A DNA stretch of 64,000 nt from positions 310,001 through 374,000 of the forward strand of contig CBDBJK010000037.1 of the NCBI GenBank assembly GCA_965206395.1, given 5' to 3'. Origin of the DNA: CBDBJK01 sp965206395. GTDB lineage: Bacteria; Chloroflexota; Dehalococcoidia; Lucifugimonadales; CATOSD01. Of the stretch, positions 1 to 7,449 are shown piece after piece (within the stretch, counting starts at the first letter, position 1; the number at the start of each line of letters is the position of its first letter). Position numbers and translations under genes: made by a program. The notes under the pieces were generated by a model. That model did not search any database, was not told the DNA's origin, and saw only the letters and a list, made by a program, of their open reading frames with translations.

Positions 1-663
1 GTCCAGCAGCAAGATTTCTGCGCCGGCGTCCAGGGCCTCTTTCACCTCGTCGAGGTTTTCCACTTCAACCTCGACCTTGATGGTATGGGAAGCGTTGGCG
101 TGCGCCTTTTTAACGATGTCGCCAAGGCTTAATCCCTGCCCACGCAACGCCTGAATATGATTGTCCTTGATCAAGATGCCGTCACCAAGATTTCGGCGAT
201 GATTGAAGCCGCCTCCAGCCCGAATCGCGTACTTTTGCAAGGTGCGAAACCCTGGCGTCGTCTTGCGCGTGTCTATGATGCGGCAGTTGTGGCCTGACAC
301 AGTCTGAACGTATCTTCTGGTCTCGGTGGCGATTCCGCTAAGACGCTGCAAGAAGTTCAGCGCCGTCCTCTCAGCCTTGAGGATGGACGATGCGGAACCC
401 TGCACGGTCGCAATAACATCTCTTGGATGAAGCGGTGAACCATCCTGTATGTTCGCGTGGACGCTCAGGCTAGGGTCAACCCGCTTGAAGACGGCGAGGG
501 CCACCTCCACTCCGGCAAGGACACCTTCCGCCTTGGCTATCAGTACGGCCTTGCCCATAAGCTCAGGAGGTATGAGGGCGTCGGACGTAGGGTCGCCTAT
601 GGAGAGGTCTTCCATCAAAGCGAGGTCAATCAGCGATTCGATTTCAGGCGTAATCAGAGTCAA
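1..663 (-). CDS. nadC: Nicotinate-nucleotide pyrophosphorylase (3' end outside window)
   Basis: Converts quinolinate and PRPP to nicotinate mononucleotide in de novo NAD synthesis. The visible 221 residues include the family signatures ERTALNFLQRLSGIAT, DTRKTTPGFRTLQKYA and the GGGFNHRRNLGDGILIKDNH segment, whose Arg/Lys/His residues bind quinolinate and PRPP. The start is a TTG at 663-661 preceded by a strong GAGGAGGAGG Shine-Dalgarno; no ATG fits the conserved N-terminus. The reading frame runs open to base 1, so about 55-65 residues are missing beyond the edge. It follows nadA on the same strand, so the two probably form a NAD synthesis unit. Identity is very secure; the TTG start is likely. 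Confidence 0.95.
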   Translation of the reverse strand, partial: MTLITPEIESLIDLALMEDLSIGDPTSDALIPPELMGKAVLIAKAEGVLAGVEVALAVFKRVDPSLSVHANIQDGSPLHPRDVIATVQGSASSILKAERTALNFLQRLSGIATETRRYVQTVSGHNCRIIDTRKTTPGFRTLQKYAIRAGGGFNHRRNLGDGILIKDNHIQALRGQGLSLGDIVKKAHANASHTIKVEVEVENLDEVKEALDAGAEILLLD

Positions 664-710
664 ACTGTGCCTCCTCCTCATATAGTCCTATGTAAAGACA
701 GCATGAGGTC

Positions 711-807
711 CCTTCTCCCCTGGTGGGAGAAGGCTAGGATGAGGGGGAAGGTATGTTCATACAGACGTCTCCCCCTCACCTCAGTCCTCTCCCGTCAAGG
801 GAGAGGA
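711..807. repeat. Composite palindromic intergenic repeat (REP-like)
   Basis: Two small hairpins are nested in a larger inverted repeat. CCTTCTCCC pairs with GGGAGAAGG (711-733), TCCTCTCCC pairs with GGGAGAGGA (785-807), and the flanks ATGAGGGGGA (739-748) and TCCCCCTCA (770-778) pair with each other. Similar CCCTCTCCC/GGGAGAGGG intergenic repeats are dispersed in many bacterial genomes. It lies between nadC and nadA and could shape mRNA stability; that role is inferred. Confidence 0.65.
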
Positions 808-947
808 GAATATACCCAAATTCCAAGCAGAGGTCGTATTACATGCAAGTCGCAGGCTTCAAGGCACAATCAAGCCCATCCCGACAACCTTGACTAAGAG
901 TATCTGAGATGGGCTTGCAACAGTCAACAGGGCTAAGTTTGGATTAC

Positions 948-2156
948 TTATGCCACCGATAGCATTCTGTCCAGGGCGATTCTGGCGTACTCGGCGGTCT
1001 CCTCGTCTACGGTTATCGGGTTTACGACGACTCCCTCGACAAGCCCGTCAAGCACCCAAGATAGGTACGCGGGATGAATGCGGTACATCGTCGAGCAAGG
1101 GCAGACCACCGGATCGAGTGAGAAAACGGTCTTGTCGGGATGCTCCGCCGCGACGCGGTTCACCAGGTTCACTTCGGTTCCCACTGCCCATTTACTGCCC
1201 GATGGAGCCTCGCTTATCACCTTGATGATGTACTCGGTGGAGCCTACGAAGTCGGCGGCCTGCACCACCTCCATCGTGCACTCTGGATGGACGACAATGT
1301 TGATGTCAGGATACTTCTGCCGTGCTTCCTCAATCTGCGCCACGCTGAATCGCGTATGCACCGAGCAATGGCCCTGCCAGAGGATTAGCTTCGCCCGCCG
1401 AAGCTCGTCTTTCGTGTGCCCTCCAAGCGGCTTGAAAGGGTTCCAGACGAGCATTTCGTCCAACCCGATGCCCATCTTGAGGCCAGTGTTTCTTCCTAGA
1501 TGCTGATCGGGCAGGAACAGAACTCGCTGACCCTGGCTGTACGCCCACTCGAAGGTCGCGGGCGCGTTCGACGACGTGCATACGATGCCGCCGTTGCGTC
1601 CGCAAAGCGCCTTTATGCCTGCGGTAGAATTCATATAAGTGATAGGCACTATGCCGCCATCGTCCCCGAGGATATCCTGGAGGTCGTCCCAGCAATCGTA
1701 AACGTCGTCCACATGGGCCATGTCTGCCATCGAGCATCCCGCTGTCAGGTTAGGCAAAATAACATTCTGGTCTGGCGCGCTGAGGATGTCTGCGGTCTCA
1801 GCCATGAAGTGGACACCGCAGAATATGATGTTCTCGGCGTCTTCCTGTGACGCGGCGAATTGTGACAGCTTGAATGAGTCACCGCGATAATCAGCGTACT
1901 TGATAATCTCGTCGCGCTGGTAGTGGTGGCCCAGTATTACCAGACGCTTACCGAGGGCAGCCCTTGCCTCAGCAATACGCGCGTCCAACTCCTCAGGAGT
2001 CAGGCGCATGTAGCTGGTGGGCAGTTTCTGCCAGCGCACGCCTGCCTTGAACTCCTCTTCGAGCGTCTTGGAGTTTAGCTCATCGTCCGTCTGACAGAAG
2101 GCCGACTGCTCTATCTCCGTGATTGGTATGAATGGCTTCTTGAGATTGATAACCAT
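948..2156 (-). CDS. nadA: Quinolinate synthase A
   Basis: Condenses iminoaspartate with dihydroxyacetone phosphate to quinolinate using a [4Fe-4S] cluster, in the cytoplasm. The 402-residue protein shows the conserved LVILGHHYQRDEI, YADYRGDS, FCGVHFMAETA and NLTAGCSMAD segments, plus the later HPECTMEV and DPVVCPCSTMYRIHP, which supply the cluster cysteines. An N-terminal extension of about 45 residues precedes the core. The gene lies 30 bases after miaB and just before nadC. No nadB (aspartate oxidase) is visible in the window. A GGAGGA about 12 bases before the ATG serves as ribosome-binding site. Confidence 0.96.
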   Translation of the reverse strand: MVINLKKPFIPITEIEQSAFCQTDDELNSKTLEEEFKAGVRWQKLPTSYMRLTPEELDARIAEARAALGKRLVILGHHYQRDEIIKYADYRGDSFKLSQFAASQEDAENIIFCGVHFMAETADILSAPDQNVILPNLTAGCSMADMAHVDDVYDCWDDLQDILGDDGGIVPITYMNSTAGIKALCGRNGGIVCTSSNAPATFEWAYSQGQRVLFLPDQHLGRNTGLKMGIGLDEMLVWNPFKPLGGHTKDELRRAKLILWQGHCSVHTRFSVAQIEEARQKYPDINIVVHPECTMEVVQAADFVGSTEYIIKVISEAPSGSKWAVGTEVNLVNRVAAEHPDKTVFSLDPVVCPCSTMYRIHPAYLSWVLDGLVEGVVVNPITVDEETAEYARIALDRMLSVA

Positions 2157-2186
2157 CTTCGATTGACTCCTCCAAGTTCTAGTCGT

Positions 2187-3461
2187 TCAAGACACGATTG
2201 TCCCTTGAAGCGACCAGGGGCTTGTGCTGACTATCTTGACACTTACAACTTCGCCTTTTCTGTCCTCTTCATCGTCGAAAAAGACCAGCTTATCGTTTCG
2301 AGTGCGCCCAGACCATCGGCCTCGTTTCCGACCTTCCACAAGTATCTCGGTGGTCTGCCCAAGCAATTGCGCGTTGATATCGGTAAGAATTTGTTCCTGC
2401 AAGCCCTCGATGCGTTTGAGGCGGTCTTGCTTGTCCTCTGGCGACACGTCGTCCGGCATCGTCCTGGCGGCGATTGTGCCTTCCCTGGTCGAATATGCCG
2501 CCGCGTGTACTTTGTCGAACTCGATGTCCCTCACAAGCTCAAGCGTGCGCTCGAACCGGGCCTCGGTCTCTCCACTAAAGCCCACGATTATATCGGTACT
2601 CAACGACACGTTGGGAATTCGCTCACGTATCTTTTCTATGATGCGACGATACTCATCGTTCGTGTAGCCGCGCCGCATCTCGGAAAGGATGTCATCGTCG
2701 CCAGCCTGAAACGGCAGGTTTATGTGCTCGCAGACCTTGTCCAGCCTGGCTACGGCCTCGATGATGTGGTCGCTCATGTCGCTAGGGTGAGAGGTAAGGA
2801 ACCGGATGCGCTCAAGCCCTTCGACCTCGTTCGTTGCAATCAGCAAGTCGCCAAGGTCCGGGGTATCGGGCAGGTCGTGACCGTAGGAGTCCACGTTCTG
2901 ACCAAGCAGCGTGATCTCTTTAACGCCTCTTTGCGAGAGCAATCGCACTTCCCTGACGATGTCCTCGATGGAACGGCTAACCTCTCGTCCGCGCCGGTAC
3001 GGGATGATGCAGAACGCGCAGAACTTGTCGCAGCCGTGAATGATGGGAATATATGCGGTAACGTCGGGCTTCGCCACAAGCGGCCCAACACATCCTTCGG
3101 GGTCAACGCCCATGCGTTCGCCCACGATGTCTATGAGAGGCTGATACTGCTGTGGACGCATAAAAACGTCCACATAGGGGTAACGCTTTTGAAGCGGCTC
3201 TGTTTTCGGCCCCACCATGCACCCCATAAGCGCAATTACCTTGTCCGGGTCGCGCTGCTTTTGGGGTTTGAGGCTGGTCATCATGCCGATGACCTTGTCT
3301 TCTGCGCTCTGCCTGACAACGCAACTATTGAGGACGACAACGTCGGCATCTTTGGGGGAATCCGCGGAGGAAAGGCCCAGTTGACCCAGGGCGCTTTCGA
3401 GGCGTTCGGAATCGGCCTTGTTCATCTGACAGCCGATTGTCCAGATATAGTAGCTGCGCAT
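2187..3461 (-). CDS. miaB: tRNA-2-methylthio-N6-dimethylallyladenosine synthase
   Basis: Radical-SAM methylthiotransferase acting on i6A37 of tRNAs that read UNN codons. Residues 1-120 form the UPF0004 domain with its cysteines (TIGCQMNKADSER, NSCVVRQSA, LMGCMVGP). The radical-SAM domain carries CDKFCAFCIIPYRRGRE, the CxxxCxxC site for the SAM-binding cluster. A C-terminal TRAM domain (TEILVEGRKRGRWSGRTRNDK) follows. At 424 residues the length is normal. Its upstream neighbour on the same strand is tRNA-Ser(GCU). A 493-codon open frame on the opposite strand is only its shadow. Confidence 0.95.
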   Translation of the reverse strand: MRSYYIWTIGCQMNKADSERLESALGQLGLSSADSPKDADVVVLNSCVVRQSAEDKVIGMMTSLKPQKQRDPDKVIALMGCMVGPKTEPLQKRYPYVDVFMRPQQYQPLIDIVGERMGVDPEGCVGPLVAKPDVTAYIPIIHGCDKFCAFCIIPYRRGREVSRSIEDIVREVRLLSQRGVKEITLLGQNVDSYGHDLPDTPDLGDLLIATNEVEGLERIRFLTSHPSDMSDHIIEAVARLDKVCEHINLPFQAGDDDILSEMRRGYTNDEYRRIIEKIRERIPNVSLSTDIIVGFSGETEARFERTLELVRDIEFDKVHAAAYSTREGTIAARTMPDDVSPEDKQDRLKRIEGLQEQILTDINAQLLGQTTEILVEGRKRGRWSGRTRNDKLVFFDDEEDRKGEVVSVKIVSTSPWSLQGTIVS

Positions 3462-3498
3462 ACTGTTAATAATTACTTCTCTGAATACAAGTTAAGAA

Positions 3499-3590
3499 TG
3501 GCGGAGGGAATGGGATTCGAACCCATGAGGGAGATTGCGCCCCCTAACCGCTTAGCAGGCGGCCGCACTAGACCTCTATGCGATCCCTCC
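3499..3590 (-). tRNA. tRNA-Ser (anticodon GCU)
   Basis: Read on the minus strand, the acceptor arms GGAGGGA (3590-3584) and TCCCTCC (3509-3503) pair perfectly, followed by discriminator G and an encoded CCA ending at 3499. The anticodon loop reads CTGCTAA with anticodon GCT (3556-3554). A long variable arm, typical of tRNA-Ser, precedes the T-arm GGGTTCGAATCCC. Total 92 nt. It decodes AGC/AGU serine codons. Confidence 0.96.
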
Positions 3591-3841
3591 ATTGGAAATC
3601 AATATAGCAGAGAAATAATTGGCTCGCAACCGGATACTTTGTGAAATTCTACACTATAGTATTTGGATTCTGTGAATACGTCAACTACCGTGAATCGCTG
3701 TGGGATTTCGACGCAAATTCGCCGAGTTACGACTTCTTACCTTCGTCATCGTTTTTTCTATTGTGAATATTTTCACTAACAATTGGGTCACTATTCCAGT
3801 CAGACCTGGAGCTTCGCGGGGCAACGTGAACGGCAAGAGAG

Positions 3842-4297
3842 TCAGTCATTTGAAACCACAGCCCTCGCCGCCTCGAGCAATTGCGCGTCTTCCTGACTTC
3901 CGACCCAGACCTCTCCACCCTCGAAAAACTCTTTCTTCCAGATGGGAACAATCTGCTTGATGCGGTCTATGCTGTACTGGCAGGCTTCGAAGGCGTCCCT
4001 TCGGTGAGGCGACGCGATGGCAACAATCAGGCTGGTTTCGCCGATTTCGAGCCTTCCAAGCCTATGGCTCATGGCAACGTCTTGAATATCCCATCGCCGC
4101 CTTATTTCGTCGGCTATCTCCGCCAGCTTGTTATCGGCCATTGGCCGGTATGCCTCGTATTCCAGGTGCAGCACGCGCCGCTCGCCAGTGAAGTTGCGCG
4201 TCACCCCCAGAAAGGTGACCACAACCCCGTTGGTGTCACGCATTACCTTTGCCGTGACGGCTTCGGGGTCGAGAGGCTCGTGGGTTATTTCAATCAT
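3842..4297 (-). CDS. moaE: Molybdopterin synthase catalytic subunit
   Basis: Large subunit of molybdopterin synthase; uses MoaD thiocarboxylate to put the dithiolene sulfurs into precursor Z. The sequence shows the MoaE hallmarks GVVVTFLGVTRN, the LEYEAY segment, SHRLGRLEIGETSLIVAIASPHRRDAFEACQ and the active-site PIWKKE motif. The chosen start gives MIEITHEPLDPEAV, as usual for the family; in-frame ATG at 4312 and TTG at 4324 are alternatives and none has a strong Shine-Dalgarno. It lies about 120 bases downstream of moaD on the same strand, so the two subunits are probably co-transcribed. Confidence 0.93.
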   Translation of the reverse strand: MIEITHEPLDPEAVTAKVMRDTNGVVVTFLGVTRNFTGERRVLHLEYEAYRPMADNKLAEIADEIRRRWDIQDVAMSHRLGRLEIGETSLIVAIASPHRRDAFEACQYSIDRIKQIVPIWKKEFFEGGEVWVGSQEDAQLLEAARAVVSND

Positions 4298-4417
4298 GTT
4301 TCTTTCTTTCATCGAATGGCGCAATTAGAATTGGTATGAAAATAGAATCCCGTCTGCTACCCTCGTCGCACGATTTTCATTCTTTGTGGTGAGAGCGGCA
4401 ACCCTCATAAAAAATTC

Positions 4418-4669
4418 TTACGAAAAACCTCCGCTGACAGGTGGAATTAGCGCAACCTCGTCCCCATTGCTCAGGACATAGCTATGGTCTTGAAATTCCT
4501 GGTTGACCGCAACGACGAGCCTTTCCGCGTCGCGGGTGAGGGTAGGATGATGGCGAATCATCTCCTGGGCAAGATAGCCGACAGTAGCGTCATCCGGCAG
4601 TTCAAGGTCTACTTCCGGCCTTCCCACCTTGTCGCGGTAGCCAGCGAATAGTTTTATGTGGACTTTCAG
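4418..4669 (-). CDS. moaD: Molybdopterin synthase sulfur carrier subunit, MoaD-type, with two extra C-terminal residues
   Basis: Ubiquitin-fold sulfur carrier paired with MoaE. VHIKLFAGYRDKVGR and the C-terminal LSNGDEVALIPPVSGG are typical MoaD. The protein does not end at Gly-Gly: the codons before the TAA (4418-4420) read Gly-Gly-Phe-Ser. Canonical MoaD must end in a free GG to be adenylated by MoeB, so this one would need trimming, as described for QbsE with a JAMM protease. No ATG fits; I chose CTG at 4669 (AAGGGAG 8 bases upstream), giving 83 residues. An ATG at 4789 would add an N-terminus that is only an out-of-frame reading of the gene in front. Family is certain, start uncertain. 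Confidence 0.85.
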   Translation of the reverse strand: MKVHIKLFAGYRDKVGRPEVDLELPDDATVGYLAQEMIRHHPTLTRDAERLVVAVNQEFQDHSYVLSNGDEVALIPPVSGGFS

Positions 4670-4673
4670 GGCG

Positions 4674-4866
4674 TTAGCTCCCTTGGCTAGCGAAACGAAG
4701 ACAGGCCTGTATGTCTTCCAGTTCGAGGTCTGGCAATTTCTCCACAACCTGTTCGGATGTGAGGCCGTTTGCAAGGAGGTCAAGCACATCTGTCACGCGG
4801 ATTCGCATGTCATCGCCCGCCGAGCCGTTCAGGGTCAACAGTGATTCGATTCGCCAACCTGGTCAT
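4674..4866 (-). pseudogene. DUF433 (VapB-like antitoxin family) gene, frameshifted
   Basis: On the minus strand, ATG at 4866 behind GGGAGG opens MTRLANRITVDPERLGGR and then a stop. After a frame change the family continues as MRIRVTDVLDLLANGL, SEQVVEKLPDLELED and IQACLRFAS to a TAA at 4676-4674. DUF433 proteins normally read ...GGKPCIRGxRIRV... across this point. Here that stretch is shortened by about 11 bases, which shifts the frame. The remnant ends four bases before the proposed moaD start. DUF433 proteins are usually antitoxins paired with a PIN-like toxin; no toxin partner is visible. Confidence 0.75.
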
Positions 4867-4908
4867 CTTAAAAGGCCTCCCGAATCAATTATAACACGCT
4901 AGCGCCAG

Positions 4909-6639
4909 CTATCTCCCAATCGCATAGACATCGCGTCTGGGGTCTGCGCCGCCCTTGAGTATGCCGGACTCCTGGTCTACGACGATGCCGGATAACGCTC
5001 CCATCAAGGGCGACCAGTCGTTAATCGATTGCATTTTGTGGCCTCGCCTGGAAAGCTCCGCCACGGAGTCAGACGCTATTCTCCCTTCTACCTCCATACG
5101 GCCTGGCAGGTAGGTGTGAGGCCAGAACGAGTTAGGGAAGTTCCAGGACACGAATCTGGGCTGCTCTATGGCCTGTTGCGGGTCCATACCGAACTCCACG
5201 ATGTTCAGGAACATCTGCGCCATCGCCTGACATTGCGAGTCGCCGCCCGGTGTGCCGAAGGGCATGAATAGCTTGCCCTTCTTGAATGCGATGGCAGGGT
5301 TTGGCGTCAGCCTCGGCCGCTTCCAGGGTTGCAGGCTGGATGCGTGATTAGGGTCAAGCCAGCTCTGGCTGCCTCTGCCGGACAACAGAAAACCGAGGCC
5401 GGGCACGATTGGGCTGCCATATATGCCATCGCTCGGAGTGGCCGAGAAGGCGTTGCCCCAGCGGTCTACGACGCAGGTATAGCTAGTGTCCTGCTCCTGG
5501 TCGCCGGGTACGGGAAGCAGACGTTGGGCCGCCATGTTCTTGTCCGGCTTGCCCTGGTATGTCCAAGGTTCGCCCGGCGGTGGCATCTCAGAAAACGCCC
5601 TATCCATGTCAATCGCGCTGCGTCTGGCCCGCGTATAATCCTTGGACAGCAGCCCTTCCATAGGGACTTCGACGTGGTCGGGGTCTCCGTAGTATATATG
5701 CCTGTCAGCGAACGCGAGGTTGAGCGCCTGCGACACCAGATGAATGTAGTCGGGGCTGTTGTGGCCCATTGCGGCGAGGTCGTCGTCCTCAAGTATCTGT
5801 AGCGCCTGCGCGGTCACCGGCCCCTGGCACCACGGCCCGCATGTGTAAATCGAGTAGTCCTTGAACTGGCCCACCTCCGGCTGCTCCATCTGCACCGAGA
5901 ACTCGTTCAGGTCTTGGAGCGTGATGAGTCCTCCCTGCTCCTGGCTGAACCGGGCCATCTCCTCGGCGATGTCACCTTTGTAAATATAGTCGCGTGCGGC
6001 GCGAATGGCGGCCTCACGGCCCTTGTGAGCGTTGGTTCGCTCGACTTCGATCAACCGCCTGAACGTGCGGGCAAGGTCTTTCTGTATGATTGGCTCGCCG
6101 ACTCTCGGCACACGACCATCTGGCACGAAAATGTCTCTCGTCGAGGGCGACAGCGCGTCTGCCGTGCTTGCAATCGACTGTTGGACGATTGGAGTCAGAG
6201 GATAGCCAAACTCCGCAAGCTCCAGCGCGGGCGTGATGACCTGCTCGAAGGTCATCGTGCCGTGCTTTTCCAACGCGGTGAGCCATGCGTCGGGAGCCGC
6301 GGGTATCACCGACCTCAGGATGCCTAAGGGTATCTCTCCGCCCGCGTGCTTGTTGAAGTATTCGATGGAAGCCGCGCGAGGCCAGCGTCCCAGGCCACTG
6401 ATGGTCACGACAGAATCGGACTCGGCCAGGTAGATGATGATAGGAGCGACGCCGCCGAAGTTCGTTGCGTGCGGCAGGGTTACATTTATTGCGATCCCGG
6501 AAGCGACCCCAGCGTCGATGGCGTTGCCGCCTTCCTCAAGTATGCGATAGCCCGCCGACGCCGCCAGATAGTGCCCGGACGACACGACGTGAGTTACGCC
6601 CATGATGGGCGGCCTGTAAGATTCGAGTCCTAATGCCAT
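4909..6639 (-). CDS. Gamma-glutamyltransferase-family acylase (Ntn hydrolase)
   Basis: Self-processing Ntn hydrolase that hydrolyses or transfers gamma-glutamyl or similar acyl groups. Early SGHYLAASAGYRILEEGGNA and GGVAPIIIY match the large-subunit fold. The autocleavage site is DTSYTCVVDRWGNAFS, making Thr385 the expected nucleophile. The oxyanion and substrate region (SGRGSQSWLDPNH, PFGTPGGD) is in the small-subunit part. At 576 residues it is full length. There is no signal peptide, so a cytoplasmic acylase (amide or acyl-amino-acid substrate) is more likely than a periplasmic glutathione enzyme. It starts 20 bases after the SDR gene upstream on the same strand. Confidence 0.9.
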   Translation of the reverse strand: MALGLESYRPPIMGVTHVVSSGHYLAASAGYRILEEGGNAIDAGVASGIAINVTLPHATNFGGVAPIIIYLAESDSVVTISGLGRWPRAASIEYFNKHAGGEIPLGILRSVIPAAPDAWLTALEKHGTMTFEQVITPALELAEFGYPLTPIVQQSIASTADALSPSTRDIFVPDGRVPRVGEPIIQKDLARTFRRLIEVERTNAHKGREAAIRAARDYIYKGDIAEEMARFSQEQGGLITLQDLNEFSVQMEQPEVGQFKDYSIYTCGPWCQGPVTAQALQILEDDDLAAMGHNSPDYIHLVSQALNLAFADRHIYYGDPDHVEVPMEGLLSKDYTRARRSAIDMDRAFSEMPPPGEPWTYQGKPDKNMAAQRLLPVPGDQEQDTSYTCVVDRWGNAFSATPSDGIYGSPIVPGLGFLLSGRGSQSWLDPNHASSLQPWKRPRLTPNPAIAFKKGKLFMPFGTPGGDSQCQAMAQMFLNIVEFGMDPQQAIEQPRFVSWNFPNSFWPHTYLPGRMEVEGRIASDSVAELSRRGHKMQSINDWSPLMGALSGIVVDQESGILKGGADPRRDVYAIGR

Positions 6640-6658
6640 TTGATTCCTCCTGAATTGC

Positions 6659-7405
6659 TTAGTAAGTGAATGCGCCGCCGTTTACGTGAATGGTCTGCCC
6701 GGTGATGAAGCTGGCATCGTCCGAGGCGAGAAAGGCGCAGGTCTTCCCGATTTCCTCTGGCAGGCCCAGACGTCCGAGCGGGATGCCCGCCACGCGCTGT
6801 GACATTGGAGCCGGTTCTGCCATACCCTCGCGTGTGGTGTCGAACGCGCCGGGTACGATGTGGTTCACGAGGATTCCACGCGGCGCAAGCTCTCCAGCCA
6901 GCGCCCTGGTGAGGCCCAATGCTCCCATTTTGGACGCCGACACGTGTGCCCAACCAGCATGCCCCTTGAAGGCCTGCAGGCCGGAAACGTTGATGATGCG
7001 CCCGCCGCCTGCAGCTATCATGCCCGGCACGACGGCCTTGCACAGGTAGAAAGGGCCGTCGAGATTCACAGCCATCATCTCTCGCCACTCGTCCATGGTC
7101 AACTCGGTTATCGGGGCAGCGCGGCGCAAACCAGCGTTGTTTATTAGAATGTCGATACGGCCAAACTCGTTCATGGCATCCGCGACCATACGCTCAAGCT
7201 GGGCCATGTTGCCAACGTCCGCCAGCAGAGCGATTGCGCGCACGCCTAGAGCTTCGGCTTCCTTGGCTACGGCCTCGGCCTCGGCGCGATTGCTGCGAGT
7301 GTTGACGATTACGTCCGCGCCCTGCCGCGCAAGCTCCAGGACTGTTGCGCGACCAATGTTCCTCCCGGAACCCGTAACCAGCGCTACCTTACCTTGAAGG
7401 CTCAT
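6659..7405 (-). CDS. Short-chain dehydrogenase/reductase-family protein lacking the catalytic Ser and Tyr
   Basis: Classical SDR fold of 248 residues. The cofactor motif TGSGRNIG (residues 11-18), NNAG and the C-terminal FITGQTIHVNGGAFTY are intact. The active-site stretch reads INVSGLQAFKGHAGWAHVSASK. Aligned to FabG by its glycines, the catalytic Ser is Gly and the Tyr of YxxxK is Val, while the Lys remains. The codons (GGC, GTG) are unambiguous. The protein may bind nucleotide without reducing a carbonyl, or use another acid. It lies directly upstream of the GGT-like gene in the same direction. Confidence 0.88.
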   Translation of the reverse strand: MSLQGKVALVTGSGRNIGRATVLELARQGADVIVNTRSNRAEAEAVAKEAEALGVRAIALLADVGNMAQLERMVADAMNEFGRIDILINNAGLRRAAPITELTMDEWREMMAVNLDGPFYLCKAVVPGMIAAGGGRIINVSGLQAFKGHAGWAHVSASKMGALGLTRALAGELAPRGILVNHIVPGAFDTTREGMAEPAPMSQRVAGIPLGRLGLPEEIGKTCAFLASDDASFITGQTIHVNGGAFTY

Positions 7406-7449
7406 TCGCTATCTCCTACTCTCGAAACTCTCTTGGGACGCCGCCGCAT

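Noticed and set aside
2163..3644. 493-codon open frame opposite miaB
   Set aside because: It is the antisense shadow of miaB and runs on into the tRNA; it has no protein-family features.
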